Origin: an uncultured Rivibacter sp.
GTDB lineage: Bacteria; Pseudomonadota; Gammaproteobacteria; Burkholderiales; Burkholderiaceae
DNA length: 13,278 bases
Reading direction: 5' to 3'
NCBI GenBank assembly: GCA_946481025.1
Contig: CAMLNA010000122.1
Coordinates: 1-13,278 of the forward strand
Below, one piece after another: positions 1-5,710 of the stretch (position 1 is the first letter of the stretch; the number at the start of each line of letters is the position of its first letter). Under the pieces are notes generated by a model. It made no database searches, was not told the DNA's origin, and was given only the letters and a program-made list of their open reading frames with translations. The position numbers were made by a program, and so were the translations under genes.

Positions 1-929
1 CGATCTACAAGCGCGAGGAAGACGGCATCGTGCTGATCGACCAGGACAAGTGCCGCGGCTGGCGCATGTGCGTCTCGGGCTGCCCTTACAAGAAGATCTA
101 CTACAACTGGGAGACCGGCAAGGCCGAGAAGTGCATCTTCTGCTACCCGCGCATCGAAGCGGGCCAGCCCACGGTGTGCTCGGAGACCTGCGTGGGCCGC
201 ATCCGCTACCTGGGCGTGCTGCTGTACGACGCCGACCGAATTGCCGAGGCGGCGAGCGTGGAGCACGACCGCGACCTCTACCAGGCGCAGCTCGACATCT
301 TCCTCGACCCGCATGACCCCAGGGTGATCGCACAGGCGCGTGCCGACGGCATCCCCGAGGCCTGGCTCGAGGCGGCGAAGAAGAGCCCTGTCTACAAGAT
401 GGCGGTGGACTGGAAGATCGCGCTGCCGCTGCACCCCGAGTACCGCACGCTGCCCATGGTGTGGTACGTGCCGCCGCTGTCGCCCATCACGGCCGCCGCA
501 CAGGCCGGCCATGTGGGCGTGAACGGCGAGATCCCCGACGTGAACCAGCTGCGCATCCCGGTGCAGTACCTGGCCAACCTGCTGACCGCAGGCGACACCG
601 GGCCGGTGGTGCGCGCACTCGAACGCATGCTGGCCATGCGCGCCTACCAGCGCGAACGCCACGTCGAAGGCCGCGACAACATGGCGGCCCTGCAGCAGGT
701 CGGCCTTTCCGCTGCCGAGGTGCAGGAGATGTACCAGGTGATGGCGATCGCCAACTACGAGGACCGGTTCGTCATCCCGAGCACCCACCGCGAGTACGCC
801 GAGAACGCCTTCGACATGAAGGGCGGCTGCGGCTTCTCGTTCGGCAACGGCTGCTCCGACGGCGCGGGCGACACGAGCCTCTTCGGCGGCAAGAAGCGCC
901 GCACCATCCCCATCAAGGCCACGGTGTGA
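1..929 (+). CDS. narH: Respiratory nitrate reductase beta subunit (3' part)
   Basis: NarH carries electrons through four iron-sulfur clusters from the NarI haems to the molybdenum subunit NarG, on the cytoplasmic face of the inner membrane. The reading frame is open from base 3, so the 5' part lies outside the window; by comparison with the 512-residue E. coli protein roughly the last 310 residues are present. CRGWRMCVSGCP (bases 51-86) contains the Trp that replaces a Cys and so makes the cluster [3Fe-4S], as Trp220 does in E. coli. It is followed by CIFC (132-143) and CSETC (177-191), with the same spacing as E. coli C217/C223/C227/C244/C247/C259/C263 (numbering from memory). The first internal ATG-like start (base 30) is not the real start. 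A Gly/Cys-rich tail (GCGFSFGNGCSDG) ends the protein. narJ starts 16 bases after the stop. Identification is secure. Confidence 0.97.
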   Translation, partial: IYKREEDGIVLIDQDKCRGWRMCVSGCPYKKIYYNWETGKAEKCIFCYPRIEAGQPTVCSETCVGRIRYLGVLLYDADRIAEAASVEHDRDLYQAQLDIFLDPHDPRVIAQARADGIPEAWLEAAKKSPVYKMAVDWKIALPLHPEYRTLPMVWYVPPLSPITAAAQAGHVGVNGEIPDVNQLRIPVQYLANLLTAGDTGPVVRALERMLAMRAYQRERHVEGRDNMAALQQVGLSAAEVQEMYQVMAIANYEDRFVIPSTHREYAENAFDMKGGCGFSFGNGCSDGAGDTSLFGGKKRRTIPIKATV

Positions 930-945
930 AAGGCAGGGCACACAC

Positions 946-1641
946 ATGAATCCAAGCTTCGTTCACCGCAACGCCTGCCGCTCGCTGGCCCTGCTGCTGC
1001 GCTATCCCGACGACGAGGTGCGCGAACTGCTGCCCAGGCTGCAGGAAGCCCGCGTTTTCGAGCTGGCGCTTTCAGGCGCCGCGAGCGACGCACTGCGGCG
1101 TTTCATCGACCACCTGCTGGCGCGCGACGCTCTCGACGTGCAGGCCGAATACGTCGACTGCTTCGACCGCGGCCGGCGCACGTCGCTGCACCTGTTCGAG
1201 CATGTGCACGGCGATTCCCGCGACCGCGGGCCGGCCATGATCGACCTGCAGCAGACCTACGAGCGGGCCGGCCTCCACCTGGCGCCCGGCGAGCTGCCCG
1301 ACTACCTGCCGGCGGTGCTGGAGTTCGTCTCCACCCAGCCGGCCGACGTGGCGCAGGAGTTCCTGGCCGAGATGGCGCACATCCTCAACGCGCTGCATGC
1401 GGCGCTCGACAAGAAGCGCAGCCCGTATGCCGCGGTGGTGGCCGCCACGCTCGAACTCGCCGGTGAGCCGGTGAAGCCGGTGGCCGTGGCCGAAGAAGAG
1501 CCGCTCGATGCGAGCTGGGCCGAACCCGAGGCCTTCGACGGCTGCACCAGCAAGGGCAGCCAGCGCCCGGGCGCTGCGCAGCCGGTGCACATCGTGCGCA
1601 AGACAACGAACTCATCCGCCATCGGAGGAGCTGCAGCATGA
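946..1641 (+). CDS. narJ: Nitrate reductase assembly chaperone, delta subunit
   Basis: NarJ is a cytoplasmic system-specific chaperone of the TorD/NarJ family. It binds apo-NarG and helps insert the molybdenum cofactor and FS0 cluster before the NarGH complex attaches to NarI; it is not part of the mature enzyme. The 231-residue product matches the usual length (236 in E. coli). The N-terminal helical stretch ACRSLALLLRYPDDEVRELL and the central region around EYVDCFDRGRRTSLHLFEHVHGDSRDRG (about residues 66-93) are typical of NarJ, as is the order narH-narJ-narI. The C-terminal 60 residues are acidic then low in complexity and are probably variable. The start has only a weak purine-rich site (GGCAGGG) upstream. 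The stop overlaps the narI start as ATGA, indicating translational coupling. Confidence 0.96.
   Translation: MNPSFVHRNACRSLALLLRYPDDEVRELLPRLQEARVFELALSGAASDALRRFIDHLLARDALDVQAEYVDCFDRGRRTSLHLFEHVHGDSRDRGPAMIDLQQTYERAGLHLAPGELPDYLPAVLEFVSTQPADVAQEFLAEMAHILNALHAALDKKRSPYAAVVAATLELAGEPVKPVAVAEEEPLDASWAEPEAFDGCTSKGSQRPGAAQPVHIVRKTTNSSAIGGAAA
1624..1630 (+). promoter_or_regulatory. Ribosome binding site of narI
   Basis: GGAGGAG lies 7 bases before the narI ATG and inside the 3' end of narJ. This strong Shine-Dalgarno fixes the narI start at 1638 and allows NarI, a stoichiometric subunit, to be made in excess of the chaperone NarJ. Confidence 0.75.
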
Positions 1642-2453
1642 ACACCCTCAACACCTTCTTGTTCGGCCTGTACCCCTACGTCTGCCTCACCGTCTTCTTC
1701 GTCGGCAGCCTGCTGCGCTTCGACCGCGACCAGTACACCTGGAAGAGCGATTCGTCGCAGTTGCTGCGCACCGGCTCGCTGCGCTGGGGCAGCAACCTGT
1801 TCCACGCCGGCGTGCTGTTCCTGTTCTTCGGCCACAGCGTGGGCATGCTCACGCCGCACGTCCTTTACGAGCCCTTCATCAGCGCGGGGCACAAGCAGCT
1901 TCTGGCCATGGTGAGCGGCGGCATCGCCGGCCTGCTGGGCTTCGCAGGCGTGTCGCTGTTGCTGCACCGCCGGCTGTTCGACGCCCGCATCCGCGCCACG
2001 TCCAAGGCCAGCGACATCGTGATCCTGGTGCTCATGTGGCTGCAGCTGGCGCTGGGGCTGGCGACCATCCCGCTGTCTGCGCAGCACCTCGACGGCGGCA
2101 TGATGATGCAGCTGGCCGAATGGGCGCAGCGCATCGTCACCTTCCGCCCGGGCGCCGCCGAGCTGATGGCCGGCGTGGGCTGGGTGTTCAAGGTGCACAT
2201 GGTGCTGGGCATGACGATGTTCCTCGTGTTCCCGTTCACCCGGCTCGTGCACGTGTGGAGCGGCTTCGGCACGCTGGCCTACGTGCTGCGTCCCTACCAG
2301 CTGGCCCGCAGCCGGCGGCTCAACCTGCCGCAAGGCCAGTTGACGCCGCAGCGCGGCCTGCCGGTGGTGCTGCCGCATGGGGCGCAGGCTCCCGTCGCCG
2401 AGCAGCCCGCTTACGCCACCGTGCCCGCCCACCAGCGCGAAGCGCGCACCTGA
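1638..2453 (+). CDS. narI: Respiratory nitrate reductase gamma subunit, cytochrome b
   Basis: NarI is the membrane anchor of nitrate reductase. It oxidises quinol at the periplasmic side and passes electrons through two b haems to NarH. The protein has about five hydrophobic segments (near residues 4-26, 52-75, 88-110, 126-147 and 183-207). The four haem ligands sit at H56, H66, H187 and H205, the same numbers as in E. coli NarI. The NLFHAGVLFLFFGHSVG block and the FKVHMVLGMTMFLVFPFTRLVH region are diagnostic; I cite them only by their His residues. At 271 residues it is about 45 longer than E. coli NarI (225). The extra length is a hydrophilic Pro/Gln/Ala-rich C-terminal tail after RPYQLARSRR and is probably cytoplasmic. 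It overlaps narJ by four bases. Confidence 0.97.
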   Translation: MNTLNTFLFGLYPYVCLTVFFVGSLLRFDRDQYTWKSDSSQLLRTGSLRWGSNLFHAGVLFLFFGHSVGMLTPHVLYEPFISAGHKQLLAMVSGGIAGLLGFAGVSLLLHRRLFDARIRATSKASDIVILVLMWLQLALGLATIPLSAQHLDGGMMMQLAEWAQRIVTFRPGAAELMAGVGWVFKVHMVLGMTMFLVFPFTRLVHVWSGFGTLAYVLRPYQLARSRRLNLPQGQLTPQRGLPVVLPHGAQAPVAEQPAYATVPAHQREART

Positions 2454-2468
2454 CGCAGGGGATGCCAC

Positions 2469-3239
2469 ATGCTGACCACCACCATCGCCCACGTGAACGG
2501 CATTGCGCTGCACGCCGCAGGCGAGCCGCTCGACGACGAAGCCCTGCGCCAGCGCGCCTGCAGCGAACTGCTGCGCCAGGCCGCCCAGCGCGGCGGCCTG
2601 CTGTCCCCCGACGACCCAGCGCCGCAGGCAGGTGTCATGAGCGGTGCCGCCAGCGAAGCCATCGAGCAGCTGCTCGAACGCCAGCTCGTGCTGCCCGAGC
2701 CTTCCGAAGAAGCCTGCCGCCGCCACTACGAGGCCAACCGGCAGAGCCATGCCCATGGCGAGCGGGTGCTGCTGCGCCACGTGCTGTTCGCGGTGACACC
2801 CGGCGTGGACGTGAACGCCTTGCGCGCCAGGGCCGAAGGCGTGTTGCTGGCGCTGCGCTGCGCCACACCGCAGGACGGTGCCTTTGCCCAAGCCGCGGCG
2901 CAATGGTCCAACTGCCCGAGCGGCCGGCAGGGCGGCGAGCTGGGCTGGCTCACCCGTGAAGACTGTGCGAGCGAGTTCGCGCGCGAGGTGTTCGGCACGC
3001 AGGAGATCGGCGTGCTGCCGCGCCTCGTGCACAGCCGCTTCGGACTGCACGTGGTGGAGGCGCTGGCGCGGGAGCCGGGCGAGGTGCCGGATTTCGAGCA
3101 GGTGCGCGCGGCCGTGCAGCTGTCGCTGCGCCAGCGGGCGTGGGTGACCATGCTGCGCCAGTACCTTCAGTTGCTGGCCGCCGACGCCCACGTCGAGGGC
3201 GTGCAGCTCGAAACTGCCGATTCGCCGCTCGTGCAGTGA
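2469..3239 (+). CDS. Parvulin-type peptidyl-prolyl isomerase linked to nitrate reductase
   Basis: This is a PpiC/rotamase-family protein of 256 residues that would catalyse cis-trans isomerisation of X-Pro bonds or act as a chaperone. The N-terminus (AHVNGIAL, residues 7-14) resembles the start of SurA/NifM-type proteins. The parvulin fold runs from about residue 98 to 199: RHVLF (103-107), the SGRQGGELGW loop (151-160), an EFAREVF helix (169-175) and VHSRFGLHVVE (187-197) carrying the conserved Phe and His. No signal peptide or membrane segment is visible, so unlike SurA or PrsA it should be cytoplasmic, where NarGH is assembled. It starts 15 bases after narI, and such genes are known as companions of narGHJI in proteobacteria. 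A role in NarG/NarH maturation is inference. Confidence 0.88.
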   Translation: MLTTTIAHVNGIALHAAGEPLDDEALRQRACSELLRQAAQRGGLLSPDDPAPQAGVMSGAASEAIEQLLERQLVLPEPSEEACRRHYEANRQSHAHGERVLLRHVLFAVTPGVDVNALRARAEGVLLALRCATPQDGAFAQAAAQWSNCPSGRQGGELGWLTREDCASEFAREVFGTQEIGVLPRLVHSRFGLHVVEALAREPGEVPDFEQVRAAVQLSLRQRAWVTMLRQYLQLLAADAHVEGVQLETADSPLVQ

Positions 3240-3245
3240 GCCGCC

Positions 3246-3953
3246 ATGCCCGACGAACTGTTGCAGCGGCTGCGCCGATTCCATGACGACGCGTTCCCGC
3301 AGTACCGCGCGCGCTTCCGCGACCTGGTGAGCGACGGGCAGCACCCGACCACGCTGTTCATCGGCTGCTCCGATTCGCGGCTCGTGCCGTACCTGCTGAC
3401 AGGGGCCGGGCCGGGCGAGCTGTTCATGGTGCGCAACGTCGGCGCGCTGGTGCCGCCGTGCTGCGGTACCTCCGACGGAGGCCACCACGGCACCGCCGCC
3501 GCCATCGAGTTCGCGGTGCTCAACCTCAAGGTCCGCCACATCGTCGTCTGCGGCCACAGCCATTGCGGTGCGATGAAGGCGCTGTACGAAGACGTCTCTC
3601 CCGAGGCGCGCAACCTCGGCGCCTGGCTCGACCTCGCCCGTGAAGCCGCATTGCCCGTGTGTCCTGATGCCCCCGAGGTGCTGCGCCGCACCGAGCAGCG
3701 TGCCGTGGTGCTGCAGCTCGAGCGGCTCATGGACTACCCGATGGTGCGCAGCCGCGTCGAACGCGGCGAGCTTTCGCTGCACGGCTGGCACTACGTCATC
3801 GAGGACGGCGAGGTGCATGTGTTCGATGTGAGGAGCGGCAGCTTCGTGCCGGCCTCCCGTGCCGAACACAGCGGCACCGGTCCGTACAAGTGGAGCGACG
3901 AGGGCCCGGTGTTCAACGAGATCGACACGGCCCTGCAAGGCGGCACTCGTTGA
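3246..3953 (+). CDS. Beta-class carbonic anhydrase
   Basis: This enzyme interconverts CO2 and bicarbonate using one zinc ion. The 235-residue protein shows both beta-class signatures: GCSDSRLVP at residues 40-48, with zinc ligand C41 and the D43/R45 pair, and CGHSHCGAM at 102-110, with zinc ligands H104 and C107. The RNVGALVP stretch (63-70) is also typical. No signal peptide is present, so it is cytoplasmic. It begins 6 bases after the prolyl isomerase stop and appears to be the last gene of the nar operon. The last three bases of its stop region form part of the FNR-like box of the next gene. Why a carbonic anhydrase travels with nitrate reductase is unknown; bicarbonate supply or proton handling at low oxygen are guesses. 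The family assignment is secure and the physiological role is not. Confidence 0.96.
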   Translation: MPDELLQRLRRFHDDAFPQYRARFRDLVSDGQHPTTLFIGCSDSRLVPYLLTGAGPGELFMVRNVGALVPPCCGTSDGGHHGTAAAIEFAVLNLKVRHIVVCGHSHCGAMKALYEDVSPEARNLGAWLDLAREAALPVCPDAPEVLRRTEQRAVVLQLERLMDYPMVRSRVERGELSLHGWHYVIEDGEVHVFDVRSGSFVPASRAEHSGTGPYKWSDEGPVFNEIDTALQGGTR

Positions 3954-3963
3954 GGCAGGTCAA
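3950..3963 (+). promoter_or_regulatory. FNR/ANR/DNR-like box upstream of usp
   Basis: TTGAGGCAGGTCAA matches the TTGA-N6-TCAA core bound by CRP/FNR-family oxygen or NO sensors; read on the minus strand it is TTGACCTGCCTCAA. It overlaps the stop codon of the carbonic anhydrase. Its centre (3956.5) is 29.5 bases before the first base of a TAGACT hexamer, which is the geometry of a class II FNR promoter with the site at -41.5. Which regulator binds cannot be told from the site. Confidence 0.72.
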
Positions 3964-3970
3964 GGTGGCC

Positions 3971-3984
3971 GCAGCGGCCGCTGC
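3971..3984. repeat. 14-bp perfect palindrome in the usp promoter spacer
   Basis: GCAGCGGCCGCTGC is its own reverse complement and fills the space between the FNR-like box and the putative -10. It could be an operator for a second regulator, or chance in GC-rich DNA. Confidence 0.45.
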
Positions 3985-3985
3985 C

Positions 3986-3991
3986 TAGACT
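3986..3991 (+). promoter_or_regulatory. Putative -10 element of usp
   Basis: TAGACT matches the sigma-70 -10 consensus at its most important positions (first T, A, final T) and lies at -12 to -7 if transcription starts at 3998. That start places the FNR-like box at -41.5. The leader before the ATG would be 25 bases and include the Shine-Dalgarno. Confidence 0.6.
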
Positions 3992-4012
3992 GCCCGTCGA
4001 AGAAGCCTCATC

Positions 4013-4018
4013 AGGAGA
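4013..4018 (+). promoter_or_regulatory. Ribosome binding site of usp
   Basis: AGGAGA ends 4 bases before the ATG at 4023 and supports that start. Confidence 0.65.
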
Positions 4019-4022
4019 CACG

Positions 4023-4466
4023 ATGTACCAACGCCTGCTCGTTCCGGTCGATGGCAGCGAGCTGTCGGCCCGCGCGATGCAAAAGAGCATCGAGCTGGCA
4101 CGCCAGCTCGGCGCCGCGATCACCGGCTTCGTCGCCGAGCCGGTGGGGCCGTCTCCGTCGCCGGGCATGCGCGCGCGAGCCGTCGTCGAGGCCATCACCG
4201 TGCATGAGGAGCGTGCGGCCGAGCATGCCCGGCGGGTGCTGCGCGATTTCGAACGCCATGCGCAGCACGCCGGTGTTTCGTTCGAGGGCGACTTCTCGCA
4301 TGCGCACAACGTGGACGTGGCCATCGTCCACGCGGCCGAGGCCCACCAGTGCGACATGATCGTGATGGTGACCCATGGGCGGGGCTCGTTCGGCGAGCTG
4401 CTGTTCGGCTCGCACACCAAGGCCGTGATGCAGCGCAGCCGGCTGCCGCTGCTGGTGTTGCACTGA
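4023..4466 (+). CDS. Universal stress protein, UspA family
   Basis: This is a single-domain UspA-family protein of 147 residues, probably a cytoplasmic dimer. The N-terminus YQRLLVPVDGSELSARAM carries the first beta strand and the VDGS turn. The C-terminus has the nucleotide-binding loop of ATP-binding members, HG-x9-GS (THG...FGS, about residues 117-129), although the first Gly of the classic G-2x-G-9x-G(S/T) motif is Val here. It therefore probably belongs to the ATP-binding MJ0577-like group, with moderate certainty. It is preceded by an FNR-like class II promoter and its stop overlaps the next start by one base (TGATG), so it should be made with the flavin oxidoreductase under low oxygen. 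FNR-controlled Usps are known in Pseudomonas, where they support anaerobic survival; the same role here is inference. Confidence 0.93.
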   Translation: MYQRLLVPVDGSELSARAMQKSIELARQLGAAITGFVAEPVGPSPSPGMRARAVVEAITVHEERAAEHARRVLRDFERHAQHAGVSFEGDFSHAHNVDVAIVHAAEAHQCDMIVMVTHGRGSFGELLFGSHTKAVMQRSRLPLLVLH

Positions 4467-5665
4467 TGGCCATCCACCCCGAGATGCGGCCGCTGCTGGC
4501 CGGCAGCGGCCTGGCAAGCCTGACCCTGGGCGGGCGCGAACTGCTGCCGCTCGTGCAGGGCGGCATGGGCGTGGGCGTGTCGGCGCACCGGCTGGCCGGC
4601 AGCGTGGCGGCCCTGGGCGGCGTGGGCACCATCAGCTCGGTGGACCTGCGGCGCCACCACCCGGACCTCATGGAGCGCACCCGCGGCATCGGCTTCGGTG
4701 ACAGCGCCAAGGCGCTCATCGACGCGGCCAACCTGGAGGCGCTGTCGCGAGAGATCGCACGGGCGCGGCAGGTGGCCGGCGGCCTGGGCCTGCTGGCGGT
4801 GAACGTGATGCGCGCCGTGGGCGAATACGCGGCCAGCGTGAAGCGCGCGCTCGAAGACGGCATCGACGCGGTGGTGGTGGGCGCGGGCCTGCCGCTGGAC
4901 CTGCCCGACCTGGCCGCCGAGCACCCGAGGGCGCTGCTCGTGCCCATCCTGTCGGACGCACGCGGCGTGCAGCTCATCGTGCGCAAGTGGGAACGCAAGA
5001 AGCGCCTGCCCGATGCCATCGTGATCGAGCACCCGCGCCTCGCCGGCGGGCACCTGGGGGCGGCGAAGATCGAGGACCTGCGGGACACCCGTTTCGACTT
5101 CGAGAACGTGATTCCGCAGTCGCGCGAGTTCCTGAAGAGCGCCGGCGTCGAGCGCGAGATCCCGCTCATCGCCGCCGGTGGCATCCGTTGCCATGAAGAC
5201 ATCGCGCGGGTGCAGTCGCTGGGCGCGGCCGGCGTGCAGCTGGGCACGCCCTTCGCCGTCACCGAGGAGGGCGATGCGCACCCCGAGTTCAAGCGCGTGC
5301 TGGCCGAAGCGAAGGACGACGAGCTGGTCGAATTCACCAGCGTGGCGGGCCTGCCGGCGCGTGCGGTGCCGACGCCCTGGCTCAAGGCCTATCTGAAGCT
5401 GGAGCCGAAGCTGCAGGCGGTGGCGCATGCCAAGTCGCGCTGCACCAAGGCGTTCGACTGCCTGGCCCAGTGTGGCCTGCGCGACGGCTTCTCCACCTGG
5501 GGCCAGTTCTGCATCGACCACCAGCTCGCCGCCGCGCTGCGGGGCGACGTGAAGAAGGGCCTGTTCTTCCGCGGCGTGGGGGCGCTGCCGTTCGGCGAGC
5601 GCATCGCCAGCGTGCGCGAGCTCATGGAGAAGCTGCTGGCGGCGCCGTCCGCGCAGCCTGCTTGA
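4466..5665 (+). CDS. Nitronate monooxygenase-like FMN oxidoreductase
   Basis: This TIM-barrel flavoprotein belongs to the 2-nitropropane dioxygenase/nitronate monooxygenase family (399 residues), which oxidises alkyl nitronates or acts as an NAD(P)H:flavin-type reductase. Residues 28-37 (PLVQGGMGVG) form the N-terminal FMN loop. EHPRLAGGHLG (188-198) corresponds to the family's E-x-x-x-AGGH segment. IAAGGI (235-240) and GAAGVQLGT (253-261) are the phosphate-binding strands. After the barrel, C326, C332, C336 and C349 form a C-x5-C-x3-C-x12-C cluster. The frame is open upstream into usp, but the ATG at 4466, overlapping the usp stop, gives a normal N-terminus. The substrate is unknown; its place between nitrate reductase and NnrS suggests handling of nitro compounds or nitrosative by-products, which is inference. 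It could instead be a related flavin reductase. Confidence 0.85.
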   Translation: MAIHPEMRPLLAGSGLASLTLGGRELLPLVQGGMGVGVSAHRLAGSVAALGGVGTISSVDLRRHHPDLMERTRGIGFGDSAKALIDAANLEALSREIARARQVAGGLGLLAVNVMRAVGEYAASVKRALEDGIDAVVVGAGLPLDLPDLAAEHPRALLVPILSDARGVQLIVRKWERKKRLPDAIVIEHPRLAGGHLGAAKIEDLRDTRFDFENVIPQSREFLKSAGVEREIPLIAAGGIRCHEDIARVQSLGAAGVQLGTPFAVTEEGDAHPEFKRVLAEAKDDELVEFTSVAGLPARAVPTPWLKAYLKLEPKLQAVAHAKSRCTKAFDCLAQCGLRDGFSTWGQFCIDHQLAAALRGDVKKGLFFRGVGALPFGERIASVRELMEKLLAAPSAQPA

Positions 5666-5675
5666 CCCGGCTCAA
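5662..5675 (+). promoter_or_regulatory. FNR/ANR/DNR-like box upstream of nnrS
   Basis: TTGACCCGGCTCAA has the full TTGA-N6-TCAA core and overlaps the TGA stop of the oxidoreductase gene. A class II arrangement would put transcription start near 5710 and the -10 at 5698-5703 (GAGCAT, a poor match). In other bacteria nnrS is controlled by NnrR/DNR-type members of this family, which fits, but the regulator is not identified here. Confidence 0.7.
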
Positions 5676-5684
5676 AGCCGTGCC

Positions 5685-5709
5685 GCCCGCATGCGCCGAG
5701 CATGCGGGC
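5685..5709. repeat. 10-bp perfect inverted repeat before nnrS
   Basis: GCCCGCATGC and GCATGCGGGC flank a 5-base loop (GCCGA). No T-tract follows, so it is not a standard intrinsic terminator. It covers the predicted -10 of nnrS and the ATG at 5702. Options are an operator blocking RNA polymerase, an RNA hairpin ending the upstream transcript, or both. Confidence 0.75.
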
Positions 5710-5710
5710 C

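Noticed and set aside
1302..3938. 878-codon open frame on the minus strand
   Set aside because: It runs antisense to narJ, narI, the isomerase and the carbonic anhydrase, all clearly recognised. Its translation is His/Gln/Arg/Ala-rich low complexity typical of the antisense frame of high-GC genes.
4349..4465. Upstream extension of the flavin oxidoreductase to an ATG at 4349
   Set aside because: The extra 39 codons lie inside usp in another frame and do not look like part of the family; the ATG at 4466 gives the expected N-terminus and a coupled overlap.
3791..5521. 576-codon open frame on the minus strand
   Set aside because: Antisense shadow of usp and the flavin oxidoreductase; biased composition and no recognisable domain.
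5662..5690. TTGACC at 5662 as a simple -35 of nnrS
   Set aside because: A 17-base spacer would put the -10 in GC-only sequence (GCCCGC); the FNR-type arrangement explains the symmetrical TTGA-N6-TCAA better.
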